Assembly: GCA_026770585.1 (NCBI GenBank) | Contig: MU646420.1 | Location: forward strand, 308,792 to 321,291 | Origin: Baffinella frigidus | Taxonomy: Eukaryota > Cryptophyceae > Cryptomonadales > Baffinellaceae | Direction: 5' to 3' | DNA length: 12,500 nucleotides | In this document: positions 1-6,885 of the stretch, piece by piece | Layout: every line of letters starts with the position of its first letter | Numbering within the stretch: position 1 is the stretch's first letter | Notes under the pieces: generated by a model | The model's input: only the letters and a program-made list of their open reading frames with translations | What the model was told of the DNA's origin: nothing | The model's database searches: none | Position numbers and translations under genes: made by a program

Positions 1-178
1 AAGGGGTTGGGGTTTGGGGTTTAGGGTTTAGGGTTTAGGGTTTAGGGTTCAGGGTTTAGGGTTTAGGGTTTAGGGTTTAGGGTTTAAGGTTTAGGGTTTG
101 GGGTTGAGGGTGTAAGGTGTAGGGACCATGGTTGAGGGTGTAGAGTTAAGGGTGTTCGGTGTACGGTGTAGGGTCCAG
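1..178 (+). repeat. Degenerate TTTAGGG telomere-type repeat
   Basis: Tandem 7-mers TTTAGGG with variants TTTGGGG, TTCAGGG and TTTAAGG run cleanly from 1 to about 110, then decay into GGTGTAGGG-like units to about 178. This is the plant/algal telomere unit. Gene exons flank such tracts elsewhere in the window, so this is interstitial or lies next to the cystatin 3' end rather than being a proven chromosome end. The window edge cuts it. Confidence 0.9.
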
Positions 179-251
179 GGTCCAGGGTTTCCGCGGCGCC
201 CTCCCTCCCGATGGCTTCAGGGTGCAGGGTGTAGAGTTCATGCTTCAGGGT

Positions 252-401
252 TCACGGTTCACGATTCAGAGGTCGGGGGTCAGGGTGCAGGACCTCCTCG
301 GTAGAGTTGGCAGCAGCACGCTCCTCCCTCTCGATGCGCTCCAGGTAGGCGGCGGGGCACGGCGCCGGGTGCATCTGCGCGATGCGGTAGTCGCCGAGGA
401 T
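252..401 (-). CDS. Probable last exon of the cystatin gene
   Basis: The minus strand has a C-rich tract ending CCCACAG, then an open frame from 401 starting ILGDYRIAQMHPAPCPAAYL and a helical charged segment ERIEREERAAANSTEE, with a stop at 252-254. GC-rich third positions and the acceptor support an exon. It joins exon 3 in phase 0. The piece ILGDYRIAQM could supply the last cystatin strand, but this is inference. The end is uncertain: the final ~15 codons run into telomere-like repeat, and a weak donor (GAG|GTCCTG near 287) could instead splice onward. Confidence 0.5.
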   Translation of the reverse strand: MLGDYRIAQMHPAPCPAAYLERIEREERAAANSTEEVLHPDPRPLNREP

Positions 402-2297
402 CTGTGGGGGGGGGGCGGGTGTAGGTTTTGGTGTTTGGTGTTTGGTGTTGACTGTGTGGTGTGTGGCGTTGGGTGTGTGGTGTTTGGTGTTAGGTGTTTG
501 GTGTTTGGTGTTTGGTGTTTGGTGTGCGGTGTGTGGTGTTTGGTGTTTGTTGTTTAGTGTTTGGTGCGTGGTGTTTTTGGGGGGGGGGGGGGGGGTTGGG
601 TTCCCCGTACGCCGGTTGCCTGAAACATGGGCAGGTTTTTTTTTCGCAAGGGGCTGTCTAATCCGGGAAAGGTGAAAACCCCTCTTTTTTGACCGACGAT
701 AAAGAAGCGAAAACAAACGTGTGCCCGCATACGCAGTGACGAGTCAACACCCGTTTTACTCTCGCCCCACATTCCGAGGCTCCACTGGCCTACGGTCTGG
801 TAGAGAATTTTTTTCGGTCAAAGTGATGGAGGAATCGAGGAGGGGGGGGGGGGACTTAGGTCAAATGTGGCCTGGGACTCTCCTGCGAGACAGCGTGCGG
901 GTTTCCCATCGAGGCTGTGCAGGGAATGCGGGCGGGCGGGGGCGTAGGTCAAATAGAGCCAACAAAAGGCAACGGTCCTCCTCGAGTGGAAGGCTCACCC
1001 GCAGGAAATTTAAAAACCTGGGCTGGGGTGTGGCAGCCACTTTCTGGGGAGTGGTAGCCACTTTCTTGATAGGCACGTGGGACGCACCTGCGGGACGGTG
1101 TGCGGGTTCTCTGTCGAAGTTGTGATGTGCCGCTGGGACTCGGCTAGCGAGTTCACTACCACGTCGTACACCTCCCTGGTTATGGATTGGGGGTTATGTT
1201 TGAGAGTTTGGGGTTTAGGGATTAGGGTTTGATGTTTAGGGTTTGGGGTTTAGGGTGTGGGGATTAGGGTTTGGGGTTTGAGGTTCTGGGGTTAGGATTT
1301 AGGGCATGTGGTTAAGGGTTTAGGGTTGAGGAAGGATTCGGGTTTACGATGGAATAGCGTTCAGGGTTCAGGGTTCAGGGTTCAGGGTTCAGGGTTCAGG
1401 GTTCAGGGTTCAGGGTTTAGGTTGGAGGAGAGGAGTTGGGGCCTTACTTGTTGTCGACGAGCAGCTGCAGGTAGTATCGCACCCCGCCCGAAACCACCTG
1501 CCCAGGGTTTAGGGTTTATGGTTTGGGGTTTATGGTTCGGGGTTTAAGGTTTAGGGTTTAGGGTTTGGGGTTTAGAGTGTAGGGTTCAGGGTTTGGGGTT
1601 TAGGGTTTAGGGGTTGGGGTTTAGGGTTTGGAGTTTAGGGTGCAGGGTTCAGGGTTCAGGGTTCAGGGTTCAGGGTTCAGGGTACAGGGTCAGGGTTTGG
1701 AGTTTGAGGTTTACTCCTCTACTTCATCCTAAACCTCCTCCAACCCTGGGCACCCTTTACGCCCCGCGAGAGCATTGTTGGGGAATCGTTCAAGGCTGCT
1801 TTAGACTACGGTGTTTGTTATTATTGGCCGGAGAGCTCCTGTGCCAGCACTCTTCACACCCTTCGAGGCTACGAGCTGCAGCGTGAGACGCACCCCACAC
1901 CCTACACCATAACCACAGAAGGCACCTGGTCAGATGCCGAGCGGATTGCGAAGCCAGCGTACTCATCGTTGCCGCACAGGATTCTATCCTGGTTGAGCCG
2001 GGCGAACGTGAAAACTGCTGCGCGAACGACATCCGGTCTTTTCACGTTGAGCATGTTTGGCGAATCCAGCGCGTTCGCATAATTATCCGGCGCATTCGCC
2101 GTAGCCCCGCTCAGCGCAGAGAACGCGGCCGCCAGCGAGGACGCGCCCCCGGGGGCGCCTTTCGAGAAAGTTCCAGCCAGCGCGACCAGAGCAACGAACG
2201 TTCCTACCAGCACGAGCACCCGTGCGGGGTGGAATGTCCTGGCAGCGGCAGGCGGCCGAGCGAGCACCGCGTGGAACTCATCGCCGCGGCGCGCCAT
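252..2297 (-). CDS. Membrane-anchored or secreted cystatin-like cysteine protease inhibitor, multi-exon
   Basis: Spliced minus-strand gene. Exon 1 is 2297-1926 (124 codons), exon 2 is 1497-1448, exon 3 is 1175-1088, and a probable last exon is 401-252. Cystatins inhibit papain-type cysteine proteases by inserting a QxVxG loop into the active site. Exon 1 starts at ATG 2297, has a hydrophobic segment at residues about 26-44 (VLVLVGTFVALVALAGTF) preceded by Arg, which suggests a signal anchor or long signal peptide, and ends with the cystatin helix (residues 89-103, DVVRAAVFTFARLNQ) followed by SASDQ. Exon 2 begins VVSGGVRYYLQLLVDN, so splicing CAG|GTGCCT to GGGCAG|GTGG rebuilds QVVSG at residues 124-128 with the following YYL strand. 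The phase-2 donor AA|GTAAGG joins CCAG|G to give KEVYDVVV, matching the conserved K-x-Y strand. All frames agree. The family call is strong; the C-terminal end and cell location are inferred. Confidence 0.77.
418..594 (+). repeat. TTTGGTG tandem array followed by poly-G
   Basis: About 22 degenerate copies of the 7-mer TTTGGTG (variants TGTGGTG, TTAGGTG) run from about 424 to 572, followed by a TTTTT and a run of ~16 G. The unit has the length of the telomere repeat but a different sequence, so it may derive from it. It lies in the predicted last intron of the cystatin gene. Confidence 0.88.
595..998. other. Intron sequence with a decayed copy of cystatin exon 3
   Basis: There is no convincing gene in this stretch. 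A minus-strand segment at about 880-935 resembles the 3' half of cystatin exon 3 (about 1088-1137). Both read xNPHxVxQ in the same frame, with changes that are often at third positions, but this copy lacks a GT donor (CAG|GAGAGT). The plus-strand open frame across 721-1125 is not supported by splice sites or any family resemblance. Confidence 0.5.
999..1022 (-). CDS. Possible 24-nt micro-exon of the cystatin gene
   Basis: On the minus strand an acceptor CACCCCAG is followed by eight codons PRFLNFLR and a strong donor CGG|GTGAGC. It is phase 0 at both ends, so it could sit between exon 3 (65-nt intron) and the last exon without changing frame. Plant cystatins carry a P-W-x-x-F segment after the K-x-Y strand, and PRFLNFLR is faintly similar. 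A longer form beginning at 1043 would need a 44-nt intron. Only a cDNA can decide; it may be unused. Confidence 0.25.
1023..1064. repeat. 21-bp tandem duplication
   Basis: Two head-to-tail copies of a 21-mer (1023-1043 and 1044-1064) differ at three positions. On the minus strand each reads AAAGTGGCT...CCCCAG and ends in a potential splice acceptor CAG, so the duplication creates two alternative acceptors upstream of the possible micro-exon. Confidence 0.75.
1196..1330 (+). repeat. Degenerate telomere-type repeat within cystatin intron 2
   Basis: Runs of TTTAGGG, TTTGGGG and ATTAGGG units lie between exon 3 (ends 1175) and exon 2 (starts 1448). In the gene's sense they read CCCTAAA-like. Confidence 0.85.
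1360..1415 (+). repeat. Eight perfect tandem TTCAGGG units
   Basis: Exactly eight head-to-tail copies of TTCAGGG (56 bp) show no mismatch, unlike the heavily diverged TTTAGGG tracts around them. They lie in cystatin intron 2, 32 bp beyond the exon 2 donor. Confidence 0.95.
1501..1712 (+). repeat. Telomere-type repeat filling half of cystatin intron 1
   Basis: TTTAGGG, TTTGGGG and TTTATGG units run from 1507 to about 1630, then five TTCAGGG copies follow at about 1647-1682. The tract begins four to ten bases upstream, in gene sense, of the exon 2 acceptor, so the acceptor region itself (CCCTGGGCAG) is repeat-like. Confidence 0.88.
1713..1925 (-). other. Non-repeat half of cystatin intron 1
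   Basis: This mixed-composition sequence lies between the telomere-type tract and the exon 1 donor at 1925. I see no other coding signal in it. Confidence 0.5.
1926..2297 (-). CDS. Cystatin gene, exon 1 (N-terminus, membrane segment, inhibitory helix)
   Basis: The coding exon begins at ATG 2297 and ends phase 0 at GAC CAG|GTGCCT (last base 1926). Reading past the donor gives only seven more residues before a stop. It encodes 124 residues: a basic Ala/Arg-rich N-terminus, a hydrophobic stretch (about 26-44), a Gly/Ala/Ser-rich linker (about 45-75), and the first part of the cystatin fold. The linker suggests that the inhibitor domain is displayed on a tether outside or in the lumen if the hydrophobic stretch is not cleaved. 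Confidence 0.78.
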
Positions 2298-2487
2298 CGC
2301 CTCCCGTACCTCCCGGGAGAGCGCGGAGACGGAGAAAAGCCGCCCACCCTTGCCTCCTGAAATAAGTCACGCTAAAGTTGACAGTCAATCTAAAGTTGAC
2401 TTTTAGCCTAAAACAGGATTTTTTAGTTTTAAATTTGAAGTCTGAATTCCCGAAGGAGAGCGTGGATCGACGCGACGACGGGGCGCG
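2298..2487 (-). promoter_or_regulatory. Upstream region of the cystatin gene with a repeated CTAAAGTTGAC element
   Basis: The 11-mer CTAAAGTTGAC occurs twice in direct orientation at 2372-2382 and 2390-2400, 18 bp apart, about 75-100 bp upstream of the cystatin ATG. It also contains TTGAC, the core of plant W-box-like sites. Role is inferred from position only. The same stretch would be upstream of the divergent PDZ gene if its first exon lies at 2488. Confidence 0.35.
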
Positions 2488-2559
2488 ATGGATGTTTTTG
2501 TATGCTGCAACGTGAGAAAGACCACCGAGTCCATCCCCGCGCCGGTCCCAACCGACTCG
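2488..2559 (+). CDS. Possible first exon of the PDZ gene
   Basis: ATG at 2488 opens a frame MDVFVCCNVRKTTESIPAPV... that reaches a possible phase-0 donor TCG|GTGCGC at 2560; an earlier, stronger-looking donor AAC|GTGAGA is at 2512. Splicing to a phase-0 acceptor at 2898 or 2928 would keep the PDZ frame. The unspliced frame continues through a poly-C/poly-Pro tract to a stop after 59 residues. No cDNA is available and the N-terminus could lie elsewhere. Confidence 0.3.
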
Positions 2560-2898
2560 GTGCGCGACCCCCCCCCCCCACCCCCCACAGGTTTTCTATC
2601 GCGCTGTTTCTCCCTCTGTGACCTGCTACACAGCTCGCGGTGTCTCAAGGTGCTGTGCATGTAGGTCCTGAGACGTGCAGGTGACCCACTGACATCCAGG
2701 GCACCACCTCGATTTTGGGGCGGATTCCGGGGGGGCGGAGGCTGGTGACACCGCGGCTGCTTTGGCGGGGCGGTGCTACGGAGTGGACGCCGTGTCGTGT
2801 GCTCCCGGCGGCCGGCGGCTCGCGAACTGGGGCACCACGATTGGGAGCGCATCGGCGGGCATGGTTCCTCACAGTGGGGTCGGTGCTGGGCTGTGCAG
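2560..2898 (+). other. Probable first intron of the PDZ gene
   Basis: A stretch of C (about 2569-2586) ends in CCCACAG near 2591, which could be an additional acceptor. The rest is GC-rich with several overlapping open frames on both strands but no recognisable domain. Confidence 0.3.
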
Positions 2899-5639
2899 GA
2901 AGGGAAGCGCGGGTTCCCTAACGCCCAGCCTGCGACGCGATCACGGCTTGCGGGGGTGGGCATTGTCTTCCACGGCGTGCCCGGCGAAGGGCTGGTGGTG
3001 CAGGCGAGCGCCCCCCGCATGACGCTTGACAAACCCACCCTTTTCCTGGCAATAATCCGTCATCGCCCTGCGAACAACCCTCCCCTGACCAGTCAACCGC
3101 GCTCTCGTTCGCAGGCGCTGACGGCAGGGGGCCCGGCGGAGCGCAACGGGCAGGTCAAGATCGGGGACCTGCTGCAGACCATAGACGGGGCGCGGGTAGC
3201 GGACATGACGGACAGAGAACTCGCGAAGAGCCTCCTGGGCCTCCCGGGCAGCACGGTACAGTCCAGAACCCTGGGCGCTCGTGTTTCGTCAACTGACTCT
3301 GGACGTGCTCATGGGCGGTGGGCTTATCCAGATATTCGTTTTGGGATCCTGCAAACCGTATTGTAGAATTCAGGTTGGCTTGGATTTTCCGAGGGCGGGG
3401 TCGGGCGGAAATCTGACCAAAATGCGCCGTTTTGTGTCATCGTATGGGTGGGGGATGCAAAGAAAAGATATCTGGTCATCAATCGCATGCATAAGATAGC
3501 ATAAAACTTCATTTAAGCCAGTCATCTAACAAAACATTCTTGGAATTTGGAATTCCCGACCCTGACCCAAAATCGAAGCCGACCCGAGTTCTACAATACC
3601 ACGCCAGAGTGCAGAAGGGGGTTGGATTTTTTAAACCGTGTCAGGACACGGTTGTTGACTTTTGAAAACCACTGCCTGGAGAGAGAATTGACTTTTGACG
3701 ACCCCTTCCAAGACTCTGGCGTGGTACGCCCGCGTGTGGTAAACCGACTGTGGATGCACTGTAGGCGTATTCGGCCTCCCGGGCAGAACGGTACACTCCC
3801 GTCAACCACCTGCAGTGGAACCAGATCGGGGTCGAGTGGACTACCCCCCCCCCCCTGAGGTGCACATCTGAGGTGTACCTCCTGTAAAATTTACTACAGG
3901 CTAATCTCATATCGAAACACTTGTTATCTATAAACTTGGTCCAATGAAATTTACTACACAGAACGGTCTTTTTTAGCAATATCAAAATTATGAGTGTTTC
4001 CATATGAAATCATCCCGATCTGGTAACCTTCGGGTGGCTGGTGGTCAGACTGGGGCGCCCGTGTGTGGTGAATCGACTGTGTTATCAGGGGGTAGTCTTG
4101 TTCGGGTACTCGTTTTCAAGGTCCTGCAAACCCTCAACCGCGCACCCCTAACGCTCAACCGTGATTACTAACCACGAAGAAAATATTGCCTTGACCTTGG
4201 AATCAATGAATGGTTTGATTATCGATCATCGGGAAGGACACGCACCAGCTCTCTAGGGGTGTCCCAAGCTCCCAGGGTTCAGGTTTAGGGTGTAGGGTTT
4301 AGGGGATTGGGAATAAGGAATAGGCCTTCACGGGCGGCGCGCGTCCATTCTCGCGAGTAACCTTAATCCGGGGGAACCTATTTTTCTTTCATTTCCTGGC
4401 AACACAAATTACTACACAAACGCTTTAATAATAATAGTAAGAACGAATTGTGTACTCCTTTTCGTTGCCGGGAAATGAAAGTAAAATAGGTTTCCCGGGA
4501 TAAACCTATGTATGGTACCCGGGCTGATGTCGTCACGTATCTCCCTGCCCTGGATATCAGGAGTCTGCGTGCGTGATATGTGATTGATAAACGATGCTAT
4601 CCTGTTTAGGTGGTGCTGCGCTTCTTCACAAAACAGCAAGAATGTGGCTTATACTTTTTTAAAACAGATACACCATACATGTGGCCGATACGTTCTTTAC
4701 AAGTAGAGGGGTTACTCGTCAATAAGGAAACACACCGCCCTCGTGATATTTCTCGGCTCTTGGGAATAGGCCTACTGGTGGGCCGTTTGAGCGGCGCGGG
4801 TTCTTGTTACTCGTGAGGAGCACCTGCCACTAAACATTCAACCCTCACCCCAGACCCCTGGACCTTGAACCATAAACCCTAAACCCTGAACCCTAAACCC
4901 TAAACCCTGAACCCTAAACCCTGAACCATAAACCCTAACCCTAAACCCTAAACCATAAACCCTAAACCCTACACCCGAAACCCTTAATCCCACCTCCCCC
5001 CTAAACCCGACGCCTCTCCGTAACACACACGCCAAACGCGTGCAGTGCTTTTTTGAATGAATCGTCCGGGGTAGGAACAGGAGGAGTGCATAGCACTACC
5101 ATAAACCTGCACCCTCCTCAAACTCTGAACCGCACACTGCGACCCCCGTAACTCACCCGCCACACCAGCCCCGTCACCTGATAGATCATATCTCAGATTT
5201 TGGCGTGGCGTTGCAGCCATTTGGTATTTTCAGCTTTTAAAACGCCAGAATCTGTACCGGAAATCCTGTAGATGGACGCCCTGCGAAAAAGATTATGTGA
5301 GGTGACGCGGTGATCTTCGTATCCCTTAAGTGCCCAGTAGGCTCATACGCCCTACCGTAGGGCCCTAGGACCTACCTAGGACCTCTTTGCCTGCAAATTT
5401 GCAGGCCTGGGCACTTAAGGGATACGTTTTATACTCGGTGGTATATGATGACTCTGGGTAGGTGACTCTCCAGAGCATCTTTCTGCTCTCGCGCGTCGCC
5501 TCCCAGGCCTGAGTCGAACAACCCTGCACAGGTGGTGCTGGGCATGCATCGCCCGGGGCAGGAGGTGGAGGAGTTCATCGAGCTGGCGCGCGCGTGGCCA
5601 TCCTCAACCGTCCCTGCCGCCCCTGCGCCGCCCGTGTGA
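2899..5639 (+). CDS. PDZ-domain protein, spliced
   Basis: PDZ domains bind C-terminal peptides of partner proteins. Exon a runs from an acceptor at 2898 (GTGCAG) or 2928 (GCCCAG) to 3003, exon b is 3115-3255, and the final exon is 5532-5639. Exon a gives the carboxylate-binding loop as GVGIVF (family form GLGF-like) and the strand GLVVQ. Exon b gives ALTAGGPAERNGQVKIGD, then LLQTIDGARVADMTDRELAK and SLLGLPGST, which is the classic PDZ order. The final exon starts VVLGMHRPGQEVEEFIELAR, completing the last strand, and stops at 5637. All junctions are phase 0. The intron 3004-3114 is bounded by GC...AG (CAG|GCGAGC, TTCGCAG), is 111 nt long and has no stop, so retention would insert 37 residues. 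The 2.3-kb intron from 3256 (ACG|GTACAG) holds transposable-element relics. Partners, location and N-terminus are unknown. Confidence 0.73.
3256..4270 (+). other. Intron segment with duplicated pieces of the PDZ exon end
   Basis: The 3' end of exon b and its donor (3239-3265) recur nearly intact at 3773-3799. A ~35-bp stretch (about 3270-3305) recurs at about 3722-3760 and 4046-4082, and GTTTT...CCTGCAAACC occurs at about 3339-3358 and 4111-4131. This points to old local duplications. The segment also contains a run of 13 C near 3843 and TTTACTACA motifs at 3889 and 3951. No coding exon is apparent. Confidence 0.55.
3597..3726. mobile_element. MITE-like element with TACCACGCCAGAGT termini
   Basis: The left end TACCACGCCAGAGT (3597-3610) is the exact reverse complement of 3713-3726, and similarity continues weakly inward (AAGGGG on both arms). 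The 130-bp interior includes a perfect 9-bp stem with a 2-nt loop (AACCGTGTC/GACACGGTT, 3634-3653). It has no coding capacity. Flanking TA may be a target duplication. Confidence 0.55.
4272..4306 (+). repeat. Short telomere-type patch in the PDZ intron
   Basis: About five degenerate units of GGGTTCAGG/TTTAGGG lie between a non-repeat stretch and an inverted-repeat element. This is the only G-rich-sense patch in the PDZ gene. Confidence 0.7.
4363..4504. mobile_element. 142-bp MITE-like inverted-repeat element
   Basis: Arms of about 37 bp pair with a few mismatches: the left arm contains AACCTATTTTTCTTTCATTT and the right arm gives AACCTATTTTACTTTCATTT on the opposite strand, both followed by CC(T/C)GGCAAC. 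The centre holds ATTACTACACAAA. No protein is encoded. It sits in the PDZ gene intron. Confidence 0.78.
4505..4837 (+). other. Intron stretch with a decoy or alternative PDZ terminal exon
   Basis: An acceptor TGTTTAG at 4603-4609 is followed in phase 0 by VVLRFFTKQQECGLYFF..., open to a stop at 4814. Joined to exon b it would also give a plausible PDZ strand (GSTVVLRFF). The 5532 exon is preferred because it carries the expected RPG turn and ELAR ending, with GC-rich third positions. Otherwise I see nothing here. Confidence 0.3.
4838..4995 (-). repeat. CCCTAAA/CCCTGAA telomere-type tract
   Basis: About 20 units of CCCTAAA, CCCTGAA and CCATAAA lie on the plus strand, the reverse orientation of the tracts at 1-1712. 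The tract lies inside the PDZ gene's last intron, where the sense transcript would be C-rich. Confidence 0.88.
4996..5319. other. Intron sequence, no recognised content
   Basis: A minus-strand donor-like GCGG|GTGAGT occurs at 5156, but no exon can be supported. No repeats or family resemblance were seen. Confidence 0.4.
5320..5424. mobile_element. 105-bp MITE, copy 1 (TATCCCTTAAGTGCCCAG family)
   Basis: Perfect terminal inverted repeats TATCCCTTAAGTGCCCAG / CTGGGCACTTAAGGGATA are preceded by CG and followed by CG. The outermost TA on each side may be the target duplication, as in Tc1/mariner-type elements. The interior carries CCTACCGTAGGGCCCTAGG at 5351-5369. A same-length copy lies at 7479-7583. 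No coding capacity. It lies about 110 bp before the PDZ gene's final exon. Confidence 0.88.
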
Positions 5640-5875
5640 CGCGCGTCAGCACGCCCGTCAGCACGCCCGTCAGCACGCCCGTCAGCACGCGCGTCAGCAG
5701 CTCCCGTGATGCGTCAGCTGTGAGCAACGTGTAGAGCCTCCTCTCGACGCGTCCTTCCCTCGAGTTCGCCGCACCCGCTGACGCGCCAGCCCGTGATGCG
5801 CCAACAGCGTGTAGAGTCTGCAAGCGTCCTGGGCAGCAGTGGCCCCGGGACCCAGCTTTTCTCTCGGATACGCCG
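5640..5875 (+). repeat. 12-bp tandem repeat and diverged duplication downstream of the PDZ stop
   Basis: GTCAGCACGCCC-type 12-mers occur five times in register (starts 5645, 5657, 5669, 5681, 5693). Beyond them a segment CCGTGATGCGTCAG...CGTGTAGAG (about 5704-5736) recurs at about 5791-5817 as CCGTGATGCGCCA...CGTGTAGAG. This is probably 3' untranslated or flanking DNA. The minus-strand open frame here is a by-product of the 3n repeat. Confidence 0.8.
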
Positions 5876-6000
5876 TATGGGGGGACCTCGCTCATAGGAA
5901 AGCGCCCTCCCCCCCCAGGACCACCATAGGGCCCTCTAGGCATAGGCCCACTGTAGGGTCCTAGGAGCAGGCGCGTTCTTATGAGCGAGGTACCCCTGTA
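5876..6000. mobile_element. MITE of the CAGGGGTACCTCGCTCAT family, copy 1
   Basis: The left arm ACCTCGCTCATAGGAAAGCGCC pairs with the right arm, whose reverse complement reads ACCTCGCTCATAAGAACGCGCC. TA stands at both outer ends. The interior has CCACTGTAGGGTCCTAGG at 5948-5965. About 125 bp, non-coding. Confidence 0.82.
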
Positions 6001-6020
6001 GAGTGGGCGTGACCTCTTTC

Positions 6021-6150
6021 TCTACAAGGGTGTCTCTCTCATAATGAGGCGCACACCCCCAGGACCCTACAGAAGGCCTATGACACCTAGCCCCACGGAA
6101 GTCCTGGGGGGGGGAGGGGGGGGGTCATTATGAGCGAAGTACCTCTCTGG
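6021..6150. mobile_element. Diverged relative of the CAGGGGTACC MITE family
   Basis: The arms share CTCTCATAATGA (left) and the complement of CGCTCATAATGA (right), with an internal pair CCCCAGGACC/GTCCTGGGG. The interior includes a core-like CCCAGGACCCTACAGAAGG at 6058-6076 and a long G run at 6105-6124. The termini have lost the clean TA border. Confidence 0.6.
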
Positions 6151-6283
6151 AGTCTGTGTGGCCGCGCTCTCTCTAGTAAACCCTGCTGAAACGTAGCCTC
6201 CTTTCGGGGGCGCACGTGCTGGCCATCTTGGAATTCATACAGGGACGTCTCCCGTCGTCTCACCATGATGATACATGTAGGGT

Positions 6284-6441
6284 AACGTCCTGAAAACCGG
6301 GTAGTTAAGCCTACGGTATTGCCTACGGTAGGTCGTAGAGCTGCTACGACCCATTGTTTCGTAGGAACCCCCCTAGGCCCTTACAGCCTACCGTACATGT
6401 AGGCAATACCGTAGGCTTAACTGCCCGGTTTCCAGGACGTT
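6284..6441. mobile_element. 158-bp near-perfect palindromic element
   Basis: Arms of about 50 bp (6284-6332 and 6387-6441) pair with roughly three mismatches and a 6-nt ATGTAC insertion in the right arm. They include AACGTCCTG at the ends and TTAAGCCTACGGTATTGCCT inside. The loop holds a further hairpin GGTCGTAG/CTACGACC at 6331-6351. Non-coding. Confidence 0.85.
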
Positions 6442-6459
6442 GGCCTATGAATGTCGAGA

Positions 6460-6600
6460 AGGAGTGCTCCCATAGCTGTACACTCTGCGGGGGTGAATGT
6501 CCCTTGAGTGGCGAGCAGGGTATTACGCTCCTATGTAGGCCTATGTAGGAGCCTACGTCCTGCTGGGGTCAAATATGTCCCCATCACCACTTGGAAGATA
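6460..6600. repeat. Small imperfect inverted repeat with CCTATGTAGG units
   Basis: Around 6528-6553 the sequence CTCCTATGTAGGCCTATGTAGG is palindromic at its ends, flanked by AGCAGG (6516) and CCTGCT (6558). The motif resembles the CCTACNGTAGG core found in the neighbouring elements, so this is probably a decayed member. Confidence 0.45.
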
Positions 6601-6648
6601 TGGCGGCCGTGCTGGTATCTATGAAGGCGTCTCTCTCTGAGGATTGCA

Positions 6649-6838
6649 TACAGGGGTATCTGGGCTGTAAGAAAAGGGGTGCTCCTACATTGGTCGCTGT
6701 CTGTTTTCTTAAATTAGTACCCTAGGGTTACTACACGCCAGATTTAGTCAACCCTTTGGTACTAGATTAAGAAAACGGAGGCCTAAATCTGGTCTGTGAT
6801 TTTAAGCTTTTGTTTCTTATAGCCCAGATACCCCTGTA
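6649..6838. mobile_element. 190-bp MITE with TACAGGGGTATCTGGG termini and nested hairpins
   Basis: The termini TACAGGGGTATCTGGGCT and AGCCCAGATACCCCTGTA are exact complements, with TA at both borders, and pairing continues into AAGAAA. A second pair lies inside (GTTTTCTTAAATTAGTACC 6703-6721 with 6758-6776), plus a third offset pair CCAGATTTAG/CTAAATCTGG. The outer CAGGGGTA is shared with the elements at 5876 and 12236. Non-coding. Confidence 0.87.
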
Positions 6839-6885
6839 GAGCTGGCGCGCTCCCAAAGGTTCCGGATGTACGGGTTGGGTTGCAG

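Noticed and set aside
1-178. A true chromosome end at the window start
   Set aside because: The repeats are degenerate and similar tracts occur interstitially in introns throughout the window; nothing shows a terminal position.
159-716. Open frames running through the TTTGGTG array on both strands
   Set aside because: A heptamer array with no stop in several frames gives long low-complexity frames. Only the segment 252-401 (minus) has non-repeat coding character.
2403-3038. 211-codon minus-strand open frame
   Set aside because: It lies opposite the PDZ exon and intron, has no recognisable domain, and its composition is explained by GC-rich sequence and poly-C.
3547-4003. Open frames around the inverted repeat at 3597-3726
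   Set aside because: They cross a MITE-like hairpin and a poly-C run, lie in the PDZ intron and show no domain.
5505-5535. tRNA T-arm-like GTTCGAC on the minus strand
   Set aside because: No matching acceptor stem, A box or anticodon arm could be found around it.
5575-5943. 122-codon minus-strand open frame with LTGVLTGV repeats
   Set aside because: The repeat is the 12-bp tandem repeat read in a stop-free frame. The plus strand in the same place completes a PDZ domain.
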